The notes under the pieces: model-generated
The model's input: the letters and a program-made list of their open reading frames with translations, nothing else
Told to the model about the DNA's origin: nothing
The model's database searches: none
NCBI GenBank assembly: GCA_031402225.1
Contig: JANNSD010000044.1
Span: 1-40,747 of the forward strand
Length of the DNA: 40,747 nt
DNA from: JAGGAG01 sp031402225
GTDB taxonomy: Bacteria > Gemmatimonadota > Gemmatimonadetes > Gemmatimonadales > GWC2-71-9
Reading direction: 5' to 3'
Translations under genes and position numbers: made by a program
Shown here: one piece after another, positions 33,958 to 40,747 of the stretch
Position numbering within the stretch: the stretch's first letter is position 1
Layout of the letters: every line of letters starts with the position of its first letter

Positions 33958-36020
33958 CGGACCACGATCGGCACGAGGGCCACCACCAGGCGCACGTCGT
34001 ACCGGCGGTACACGCGGCACCGGCCAGCCACGATCACGCATCCATGATGGGCGACCCCGCCATGGCCGTGACCATGGAGAAGGACATGCGGCGCCGCTTC
34101 TGGGTCGCGCTCGCCTTCACCATCCCCGTGACGCTGCTGGCCGGCCACATCCCCGGCGTGCCGATGCTGGTGCACCCGCCGCTCGCCCATTGGCTGGAAC
34201 TGGCGCTTTCCATCCCCGTGGTCTGGTGGGCCGGCTGGATCTTCATCCGCGGGAGCTGGCACGCACTCCGCAACCGCAAGCTCGACATGTCGGTGCTGAT
34301 CGCCACCGGCGTGCTCGCGGCATGGATGTCGAGCCTGTACCTGACCGTTATCGGGTACCCGACGGCCTACTACGAAGCCGCCTGCATGCTGGTGACCTTC
34401 GTGCTGTTCGGGCACTGGATGGAGATGAAGTCGCGCCGGGGTACGTCCGACGCGCTGCGTGCACTGTTCGACCTCGTGCCCCCGACGACGCGGGTGCTTC
34501 GGCAGGGCAAGGAAGTCGAGGTTCCGACCAGCGAGGTCGTGGTGGGTGACCTGCTCCGCCTTCGCCCCGGCGACAAGGTCCCGGTGGATGGCGAGGTGAC
34601 CGAGGGCGACACCGACGTGGACGAGGCCCTCGTCACCGGTGAGAGCCGGTCGGTGAAGCGCCGCCCCGGCGATCCGATGGTGGGCGGTGCGATCAACGTG
34701 AGTGGCGCCGTGACCATGCGCGCGACCCGCGTCGGCAAGGACACCGTGCTCGCCCAGATCGCGGATCTGGTCGCCAAGGCACAGAACTCCAAGGCACCGC
34801 GCCAGCGACTGGCCGACCGCGCTGCCGCCGTGCTGGTCGTCGTCGCGGTCGGGGCCGGCGTTGCCACCTTCGTTGGCTGGAAGGTGTTCGCCGACGCCCC
34901 CTTCCTCACCGCCCTGACCTTCGCGATCTCTGCCATAGTCATCGCCTGCCCCGACGCGCTCGGCCTCGCCACACCCACCGCTGTTGCCGTCGGCACCGGC
35001 CTTGGCGCCCGCCACAACATCCTCATCAAGGATGCGGCCACGCTCGAGGGCCTGAGCCGGATCCAGACAGTCGTGCTGGACAAGACCGGCACCATCACCG
35101 AGGGCAAGCCGAGCGTGACGGCTATCCACACTCCGCCCGGTGGCAATCCGGACGAGGTGCTCGCCCAGGCCGCAGCGCTCGCGCGGGAATCCACGCACCC
35201 GTTGTCACAAGCGATCGCCGCCGCGGCCGACGGAAAGAGGCTCGCGATACCTGGTCCGGTCACCGGCATCGCCAACCGGCCGGGTCAGGGCATCGAGGGG
35301 CTGGTCGCGGGAAAGCGTGCACTGCTCGGGAACGCCGACCTGCTCAAGGCGGCAGGCATCGAACCCGGCACCCTTGGAGACGCCGCGGCGAACCTCGCCG
35401 CACAGGGCCAGTCCGTCACGTTTGTCGCCGTGGATGGCCGGGCGCTTGGTGTCATCGGGATCACCGATGCCGTAAGGGCCACGTCGGCCGCCGCCATTCG
35501 CGAACTCAAGGCCATGGGGATCCAGCCCGTCCTGCTCAGTGGCGACCGCCGCGAAACGGCGGAACAGGTCGCGCACGCGGTCGGCATCGATCGAGTGCTC
35601 GCGGAGGTGCGGCCGGAACAGAAGGCGGCGCAGGTGGCCGCCCTCCAGAAGGAGGGACAGTTCGTCGCGATGGTGGGTGATGGCGTCAACGATGCGCCGG
35701 CCCTGGCGCAAGCGGACATCGGGATCGCAATCGGCGCCGGCACCGATGTGGCGATCCAGGCGGCGCAGGTGGTGCTGATGCGGTCCGATCCCGCCGACAT
35801 TGCCCGCGCGATCCGCTTGAGCAAGGCCACCGTGCGGAAGATGAAGCAGAACCTCGCATGGGCGAGCATCTACAACCTGCTCGCGATTCCGGTGGCAGCC
35901 GGCGTGTTCTACCGGTCGCTGGGCTGGTCCCTGCGACCGGAGGTCTCGGCGCTCCTCATGTCATTGTCGTCGATCATCGTCGCGTTGAACGCCGTGTCGC
36001 TGCGGCGGACGAAGATCTGA
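33954..36020 (+). CDS. P1B-type copper-translocating ATPase with His-rich N-terminus and CPD motif
   Basis: 688 residues with eight predicted membrane segments. There is no heavy-metal-associated domain; instead the first 45 residues carry about ten His and five Met, as in CopB-type (P1B-3) pumps. The catalytic core is complete: TGES at 228-231, phosphorylated Asp376 in DKTGT, STHP (H415-P416) and GDGVNDAP. The membrane metal motif reads C332-P333-D334 (ACPDALGLATP), not CPC or CPH; the codon at 34953-34955 is GAC. It overlaps cusA by 4 nt. Cu(I) or Cu(II) efflux from the cytoplasm is the likely role. Confidence 0.92.
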   Translation: MTDHDRHEGHHQAHVVPAVHAAPASHDHASMMGDPAMAVTMEKDMRRRFWVALAFTIPVTLLAGHIPGVPMLVHPPLAHWLELALSIPVVWWAGWIFIRGSWHALRNRKLDMSVLIATGVLAAWMSSLYLTVIGYPTAYYEAACMLVTFVLFGHWMEMKSRRGTSDALRALFDLVPPTTRVLRQGKEVEVPTSEVVVGDLLRLRPGDKVPVDGEVTEGDTDVDEALVTGESRSVKRRPGDPMVGGAINVSGAVTMRATRVGKDTVLAQIADLVAKAQNSKAPRQRLADRAAAVLVVVAVGAGVATFVGWKVFADAPFLTALTFAISAIVIACPDALGLATPTAVAVGTGLGARHNILIKDAATLEGLSRIQTVVLDKTGTITEGKPSVTAIHTPPGGNPDEVLAQAAALARESTHPLSQAIAAAADGKRLAIPGPVTGIANRPGQGIEGLVAGKRALLGNADLLKAAGIEPGTLGDAAANLAAQGQSVTFVAVDGRALGVIGITDAVRATSAAAIRELKAMGIQPVLLSGDRRETAEQVAHAVGIDRVLAEVRPEQKAAQVAALQKEGQFVAMVGDGVNDAPALAQADIGIAIGAGTDVAIQAAQVVLMRSDPADIARAIRLSKATVRKMKQNLAWASIYNLLAIPVAAGVFYRSLGWSLRPEVSALLMSLSSIIVALNAVSLRRTKI

Positions 36021-36071
36021 GTTTGAGGGACGCCTTTGTCGTGACCGATGTACCCTGAACCGAGGTGCCCG

Positions 36072-37535
36072 ATGACCATGAATCGACGCAGGTTCTTGCT
36101 GAGCACCGTCGCCACGCGGGCCCTGTGGCCCGCACTCCCGCTTGGCGGCCTGCTGCAGGCCTGCAGTTCGAGCGCGGACGGCACTGGACCCGATGGGACC
36201 GATACCAGTCCCGCACTCAGGATTCCGCCCGACTTTGCCGGCTCGACGCTTGCCTCCTCCATCGGCGCTTCCAGTGACGCCACCGTCGACCGCGCCGCGG
36301 CCTGGACGTTTGGCGGCAGCGTTCCGTCGCCCACCATCCGGTTCCGCCCTGGCGACGCCTTCGGCATCCAGTTCGACAATCGGCTGCCGGTGGCCACCAA
36401 CGTCCACTGGCACGGCCTGGCCGTGCCGCCGGACATGGACGGACATCCGATGGACCTTGTCAGTGCAAGCGCGGGGCGCGACTACCGATATACGGTGCAA
36501 CCTCGACCGGGTACCTACTGGTACCATCCCCACCCGGACCGGGACACCGGACGCCAGGTCTATCAGGGCATGGCGGGCTTTCTCATTGTCGATGACGGCA
36601 CGGCAGCCCGGTTCGGCCTGCCGCTCGCACCGTTCGACATTCCACTCCTCCTGCAGGACAAGCTGCGCCGTTCGCCGCTGGTGTACCCCGCGGGAATGAT
36701 GAACGTCCCCAGCGGCCTCCTCGGAGACACCGGCTTCGTCAACGGGTCGCCGAGTCCTACGCTGTCGGTCGAGGCTGGCGTGTATCGCTTCCGGCTGTTG
36801 AACGGAGCGAACGCCAGGGTCATGGACGTTGGGTTGGGTGACCGGTCGCCATTCTGGCTCATCGGGACCGACGGCGGGTTGCTCGACCGCCCGTACGAAG
36901 TGACCACGGTGCGGTTGGGTCCGGGGGAGCGTGCTGAGGTGCTCATCGACTTCGGCCGCTATGCGGTTGGCCAGACTCCGGTGCTCATGTCGCATCCGTT
37001 CGCGGCCCCCGGCGGCATGATGGGCAGTGGACTTCCGCAGGGAGCCCAGCTCCAGCTGATGCGGTTCGCGGTCGATCGCCTGACGACGCGCTCACGGGCA
37101 ATACCGAGCGCGTTCGAGCCGATCGAACGCTACCTGCCGGCGAACGCACAGGGCACCCGGACGTTCGTGCTTGCCATGGGCGGTACGGGAATGGGCATGG
37201 GGATGACTCCCACCATCAATGGACGGTCGTTCGACGGTGCCCGTATCGACACGCAGATCGCGCTCGGCGATCTCCAGGTCTGGAACTTCGTGAACACCAG
37301 CGGCGAATTCCACCCCATGCATGTGCATGGGGCTCAGTTCCAGGTGATGTCCCGCAGCAGCGCGTCACTCAGCTCGCCGACCGACCTCGGCTGGAAGGAC
37401 ACCGTGCTGGTGCATCCACAGGAGACGGTCCGGATCGCAATCCGGTTTGAGGGGTACCGCGGCCGATATCTGATGCACTGTCACAACCTGGAGCACGAAG
37501 ATGCGGGGATGATGGCGAACGTGGAGGTGACGTGA
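36072..37535 (+). CDS. Tat-exported multicopper oxidase (CueO/CopA-like)
   Basis: 487 residues. The ATG at 36072 (GAGG 7 nt ahead) gives a twin-arginine signal RRRFLL ending in a lipobox-like LLQAC (Cys31), so it may be a Tat-exported lipoprotein. All four copper motifs are intact: HWHG (H112, H114), YHPHPD (H152, H154), HPMHVHGAQFQ, and HCHNLEHEDAGMM with the type 1 Cys, His and axial Met. Such enzymes oxidise Cu(I) to Cu(II) in the periplasm using oxygen. A Met-containing loop (GMGMGMTP) precedes the last domain. It is 51 nt downstream of the ATPase in the same operon. Confidence 0.95.
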   Translation: MTMNRRRFLLSTVATRALWPALPLGGLLQACSSSADGTGPDGTDTSPALRIPPDFAGSTLASSIGASSDATVDRAAAWTFGGSVPSPTIRFRPGDAFGIQFDNRLPVATNVHWHGLAVPPDMDGHPMDLVSASAGRDYRYTVQPRPGTYWYHPHPDRDTGRQVYQGMAGFLIVDDGTAARFGLPLAPFDIPLLLQDKLRRSPLVYPAGMMNVPSGLLGDTGFVNGSPSPTLSVEAGVYRFRLLNGANARVMDVGLGDRSPFWLIGTDGGLLDRPYEVTTVRLGPGERAEVLIDFGRYAVGQTPVLMSHPFAAPGGMMGSGLPQGAQLQLMRFAVDRLTTRSRAIPSAFEPIERYLPANAQGTRTFVLAMGGTGMGMGMTPTINGRSFDGARIDTQIALGDLQVWNFVNTSGEFHPMHVHGAQFQVMSRSSASLSSPTDLGWKDTVLVHPQETVRIAIRFEGYRGRYLMHCHNLEHEDAGMMANVEVT

Positions 37536-37575
37536 AGGGTGTCGCGCTGTGCCCCCCACACGCTCCAGCCTGAAC

Positions 37576-37607
37576 GGGGCGCGCACGGATCAGACCATGC
37601 GCGCCCC
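37576..37607. terminator. Hairpin between convergent copper genes
   Basis: A perfect 10-bp stem GGGGCGCGCA (37576-37585) with TGCGCGCCCC (37598-37607) around a 12-nt loop, lying 40 bp after the oxidase stop and 53 bp beyond the end of the convergent lipoprotein gene. No U-run on either side, so it may act as a Rho-independent stop only weakly or protect 3' ends. Confidence 0.5.
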
Positions 37608-37660
37608 GAACCACCTGCGGACCGCCAGGAATATTGGCGGCGGCACGATCAGGCGTCGAA

Positions 37661-38191
37661 TCAGGCGGTGGTGAAGGTGAACATCATCCCGTAGCTGCCG
37701 TTGGAGCCCTGCCACCCCGCACCCATCATGTTCATCGGCTGGCCGGCATGCATGCCGCCCATCATCCCCGGCATCAGCCATGCGCCACCCATCATGTTCA
37801 CCATCGCGTCCATGTCGACGGCATGGCCGCCCGCGTCCGTCATTCCGCCGCCGACGTGGATCGTGTACGTGGAGCCAGCGGCAAAGGGCGACGCGTGGGT
37901 GCACGTCAGCGTGGTGCGATCCGCCGACCAGGTACAGGCCATGGGCACGATGGCGCCAGCTGTCGTGCCGGCGTGAACGTCCATGTAGCTCTCCATCCCC
38001 TGGGCCATGGGACCGCTGAACGTAAGAACAACCGGGGCAGCTGGGTCGACGTTGGTCGCACTGCCGGCAGGCGACACCAGTGTCAGCGTCGTGGTGGTCG
38101 GATTGGGGGCGTTGTCACTGCTGCTGCAGCCGATGACGAGCAGAAATGCGCTGCACGCGATCCAGCCGGAAAACTGCGATCGTCCTGACAT
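37661..38191 (-). CDS. Met-rich Ig-like lipoprotein, probable periplasmic copper binder
   Basis: 176 residues, start ATG at 38191 with GAGGTG 8 nt upstream. The lipoprotein signal ends LLVIGC. A Big_5/SbsA-type Ig-like domain follows (SPAGSATNVDPAAPVVLTFS, then the closing SYGMMFTFTTA). Inserted before the last strand is a Met/His-rich segment, MDAMVNMMGGAWLMPGMMGG plus MHAGQPMNMMG, typical of Cu(I) coordination by thioethers. A possible disulfide (ACTW...LTCTH) is present. The resemblance to CopC-like chaperones is in fold class and function only. It is convergent with the oxidase and has its own promoter region. Confidence 0.8.
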   Translation of the reverse strand: MSGRSQFSGWIACSAFLLVIGCSSSDNAPNPTTTTLTLVSPAGSATNVDPAAPVVLTFSGPMAQGMESYMDVHAGTTAGAIVPMACTWSADRTTLTCTHASPFAAGSTYTIHVGGGMTDAGGHAVDMDAMVNMMGGAWLMPGMMGGMHAGQPMNMMGAGWQGSNGSYGMMFTFTTA

Positions 38192-38313
38192 GATTAGTTC
38201 ACCTCAGCTACCTGCGACATGATGCGCCACGGAGAGCAGACTCCCCCGGTTGACCACAATGTCCGGCCGAGAAGCTGACGCGACCATGAGCTTTTCGTGA
38301 AGGAACCCGCACA

Positions 38314-38346
38314 CGACAAAGCGCTCCAGGCAGATGCCGGGAGCGC
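38314..38346 (-). terminator. Intrinsic terminator of glmS
   Basis: On the minus strand GCGCTCC (38346-38340) pairs perfectly with GGAGCGC (38327-38321) around a 12-nt loop, followed by TTTGTCG. It is about 34 bp past the glmS stop. Confidence 0.65.
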
Positions 38347-38379
38347 CTTGCAATGGAGTGGGGCGTTATTGTTCGCCCG

Positions 38380-40206
38380 TTACTCCACCGTCACTGACTT
38401 CGCCAGGTTCCGCGGCTGGTCCACGTTGCACCCCCGGCGCACCGCTACGTAGTACGAGAGCAACTGCAACGGAATGATCGTCAGCAGCGGCGTCAGCACG
38501 TTGAGCGTCGTGGGGATCGCGAAGCAGTAGTCCGTCAGCCGCTTCATGTCGGCGTCGCATTCGTTCACGATCGCGATCACCCGCCCGCCGCGCGCCTTCA
38601 CCTCCTCGATGTTCGACACGATCTTGCCGTACACCGTGTCCCGCGGCGCGATGAACACCACCGGCATGTTCTCGTCGATCAGCGCGATCGGCCCATGCTT
38701 CATCTCCGCCGCCGGGTACCCCTCGGCGTGGATATAGGAAATCTCCTTCATCTTGAGCGCGCCCTCGAGTGCCACCGGGAAGTTCACCCCGCGGCCCAGG
38801 TAGAGTGCGTTGTGCGACTCGGCGAACATCTCCGCCAGCGCCTCGATCTCGCTCGCCCGGTCGAGGATTTGCTGGATCTGCGCCGGGATCTTCCTGAGCG
38901 CCTCGATGATCGCCCGGCCCTGCATGATCCCCAAGTTCCGCAGGCGCGCCAGGCGCAGCGTCACCAGCGTGAGTGCCGCCACCTGGCTCGTGAACGCCTT
39001 GGTGGACGCCACCCCCACCTCCGGACCGGCCCGGAGGTACAGCCCGCCATCCACCTCGCGCGCGATCGTCGAGCCCACCACGTTCACCAGCCCCAGCGTC
39101 CGGGCACCGCGCAACTTCGCCTCGTGGATCGCCGCCAGCGTGTCGGCGGTCTCACCCGACTGCGAAATGGCGATGACCAGCGTCCGCTCGTCCACCACCG
39201 GGTTCCGGTAGCGGAACTCCGACGCATACTCCACCTCCACCGGGATCCGCGCCAGCTCCTCCAGCATGTACTCGCCGATCAGTCCCGAGTGCCACGACGT
39301 GCCGCAGGCGGTAATGACGATGCGGTTGATCTGCTTGAGCTCGTCATCCGTCATGTTGAGCCCGTGCACCCGCGCCGAACCCTCATCGTCGAGCAGGTGA
39401 CCGGCCAGCGTGTTTTCCAGGCTGGTGGGCTGCTCGAAGATTTCCTTCAGCATGAAGTGATCGAAGCCGCCCCGCTCGATGGTCGCCAGGTCCCACTCGA
39501 TCTGGTTGATCGGCTTGTCGATGAAGTCCGTCTCGAGGTTGCGGATGCGATAGCCGTCCCGGCTCAGCACCGCCATCTCGCCGTCGTCGAGGTACACCAC
39601 GGAGCGGGTGTGCTCCAGCAGCGCCGAGGCATCGGAGGCGACGAAATACTCCCCGTCGCCCACGCCCACCAGCAGCGGGGAACCCTTCCGGGCCGCCACC
39701 AGCACCCCAGGCTCGTCGGCCGACACGAACGCCAGGCCGTACGCACCGTCCACATCGCGCAGCGCCGCCGCCACCGCTTCCTCGAGGTTGCCGGCGTACA
39801 GCTCGCCCACGAGGTGCGCGAGCACCTCCGTGTCGGTCTCGGACTTGAAGTGGTGCCCACGGCCCTCGAGCGCCTTCCGGATGGCGCCCGCGTTCTCGAT
39901 GATGCCGTTATGGATGACCGCGATCCGGCCCGACTGGTCGGTGTGCGGATGCGCGTTCATGGTGGTGGGTGCGCCGTGCGTTGCCCAGCGCGTATGGCCA
40001 ATGCCCAGCGTGCCGGTGGGCGTGGCACCCAGCAGCCGCTGTTCCAGGTTGCCCAGCTTGCCCGCCGCCTTCACCACCTCGACCCCGTGACCGTTCACGA
40101 TCGCCAGGCCCGCCGAGTCGTAGCCGCGATACTCCATGCGACGGAGTCCGTCGATCAGCAGCCCTGCCGCCTGACGCGGCCCGATATACCCCACGATGCC
40201 ACACAT
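38380..40206 (-). CDS. glmS: Glutamine-fructose-6-phosphate aminotransferase (isomerizing)
   Basis: First enzyme of UDP-GlcNAc synthesis, making glucosamine-6-phosphate. 608 residues, full length. It starts MCGIVGYIG with the N-terminal nucleophile Cys2 exposed after Met removal. The glutaminase domain shows GHTRWATHG and NGIIEN. Two SIS domains follow with ITACGTSWHSG, ISQSGETADT, TKAFTSQVAALTL and the C-terminal PRNLAKSVTVE. The ATG is preceded by AAGGAG, which overlaps the stop of glmM, 3 nt upstream. No glmS ribozyme was seen; the upstream gene leaves no room for one. Confidence 0.97.
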   Translation of the reverse strand: MCGIVGYIGPRQAAGLLIDGLRRMEYRGYDSAGLAIVNGHGVEVVKAAGKLGNLEQRLLGATPTGTLGIGHTRWATHGAPTTMNAHPHTDQSGRIAVIHNGIIENAGAIRKALEGRGHHFKSETDTEVLAHLVGELYAGNLEEAVAAALRDVDGAYGLAFVSADEPGVLVAARKGSPLLVGVGDGEYFVASDASALLEHTRSVVYLDDGEMAVLSRDGYRIRNLETDFIDKPINQIEWDLATIERGGFDHFMLKEIFEQPTSLENTLAGHLLDDEGSARVHGLNMTDDELKQINRIVITACGTSWHSGLIGEYMLEELARIPVEVEYASEFRYRNPVVDERTLVIAISQSGETADTLAAIHEAKLRGARTLGLVNVVGSTIAREVDGGLYLRAGPEVGVASTKAFTSQVAALTLVTLRLARLRNLGIMQGRAIIEALRKIPAQIQQILDRASEIEALAEMFAESHNALYLGRGVNFPVALEGALKMKEISYIHAEGYPAAEMKHGPIALIDENMPVVFIAPRDTVYGKIVSNIEEVKARGGRVIAIVNECDADMKRLTDYCFAIPTTLNVLTPLLTIIPLQLLSYYVAVRRGCNVDQPRNLAKSVTVE

Positions 40207-40209
40207 CGC

Positions 40210-40747
40210 TCACTCCTTGTGAACCATCTCCTGCGCAGCGCCCACCAAGGACTCGGCGTCGACCGCCGTTGGAGCCTCTGCGATGTAGCGGATGATCGGC
40301 TCGGTGCCCGACGGCCGAACGTGCAACCATCGATCGCGCCACGAAAGCCGGAGTCCATCGCGCTCGTCGACAGCCGCATCGGGAAAGCGGCGCCGAAGCG
40401 CGTCGTACAGCGGGCGCAGTTCTGCCCCCCGCGGACCCTTCGCCTTCACGATCGTGTACCGCGGCTTCTGGCTGACCAGCTGGGACACCGGAAACTCAGT
40501 CCCCGCCAGCATTTGCAAGATAAGGGCCACCCCCAGCGGGGCATCCCGGCCGATGTGCAGCGCCGGCAGCATCACCCCGCCGTTGCCCTCCCCACCGATC
40601 AGCGCCCCCTCATCCCGCATGGCCCGGGCGACATTGGCCTCCCCTACCGGCGCCCGGACGAACCGGGCGCCATGGTCCCTGGCCGCATCCTCGACCACAA
40701 GGCTGGTGGACAGGTTCACCACCACTGTGGCCGGATCACCCGCCTTC
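40210..40747 (-). CDS. glmM: Phosphoglucosamine mutase, C-terminal part (cut by window)
   Basis: Converts glucosamine-6-phosphate to glucosamine-1-phosphate, the step after GlmS. About 179 codons are visible, open to the right edge of the window. The visible portion covers domain 3 (VGEANVARAM, ALIGGEGNGGVMLP, the sugar-specificity loop) and domain 4 with the phosphate-binding loop RPSGTEPIIRYIAEAP. The sequence could also fit a phosphomannomutase/phosphoglucomutase of the same superfamily, but direct linkage to glmS favours GlmM. The serine phosphorylation site lies outside the window. Confidence 0.85.
   Translation of the reverse strand, partial: KAGDPATVVVNLSTSLVVEDAARDHGARFVRAPVGEANVARAMRDEGALIGGEGNGGVMLPALHIGRDAPLGVALILQMLAGTEFPVSQLVSQKPRYTIVKAKGPRGAELRPLYDALRRRFPDAAVDERDGLRLSWRDRWLHVRPSGTEPIIRYIAEAPTAVDAESLVGAAQEMVHKE

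Noticed and set aside
30487..34041. Very long open frame (over 1100 codons) on the minus strand opposite cusA
   Set aside because: It mirrors cusA codon structure in GC-rich DNA, is dominated by His/Arg/Asp/Gln-rich low-complexity sequence and has no recognisable domain; cusA on the plus strand is unambiguous.
40207..40300. glmS ribozyme upstream of glmS
   Set aside because: Only 3 nt separate glmM and glmS and no ribozyme core sequence is present; the region is glmM coding sequence.

Overview
This is a high-GC, gene-dense bacterial window. Most start sites are tightly coupled, with 4-nt ATGA/GTGA overlaps. The mix of genes (secreted proteins with signal peptides ending Ala-Gln-x, a TonB receptor paired with a beta-helix lipoprotein, several lineage-restricted lipoproteins) suggests a Gemmatimonadota-like organism. 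That assignment is an impression from gene style, not the result of a search. No tRNA, rRNA, CRISPR array or complete insertion sequence was seen.

Layout. (1) 1-2965, minus: a vitamin B12-type ABC importer (ATPase truncated by the window edge, permease, lipoprotein binding protein) under a well-preserved cobalamin riboswitch. (2) 3006-4416, plus: a DoxX membrane protein, then a Xre/MbcA-type antitoxin and RES toxin pair behind a promoter whose -10 sits inside a perfect 11-bp inverted repeat. (3) 4500-9076, plus: a heptanucleotide repeat tract, then tig-clpP-clpX-engB and a secreted protein, a protein-folding and proteolysis cluster. (4) 9288-14564, plus: TonB-dependent receptor, beta-helix lipoprotein and small lipoprotein. 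(5) 21801-14574, minus: one long operon running PilB-type ATPase fused to a receiver domain, hisC, hisB, hisH, a NUDIX hydrolase (where hisA would be expected), hisF and a NosD-like beta-helix protein. (6) 21958-26728, plus: lipoprotein-trpE-FHA/GAF/adenylate cyclase, then dtd-maf. (7) 25641-27510: REP-like hairpin repeats with compensatory base changes, a small GIY-YIG nuclease and an RHS gene remnant, which looks like a recombination hot spot. (8) 27579-38191: a copper/silver export island with a His/Cys-rich secreted peptide, TolC-like channel, CusB adaptor, CusA pump, a P1B ATPase with an unusual CPD motif, a Tat-exported multicopper oxidase and, convergently, a Met-rich Ig-like lipoprotein. 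(9) 38380-40747, minus: glmM (partial) and glmS for UDP-GlcNAc synthesis.

How they work together. The copper island covers cytoplasmic export (ATPase), trans-envelope export (CusCBA type), periplasmic Cu(I) oxidation (multicopper oxidase) and probable periplasmic metal binding (Met-rich and His-rich proteins). No metal-responsive regulator is present in the window. The most notable points are the heptad-phased repeats at four loci, two of them exactly 28 bp and inside conserved genes (btuF, hisH), the REP-like/GIY-YIG locus, the CPD copper ATPase, and the NUDIX gene standing in the hisA position.
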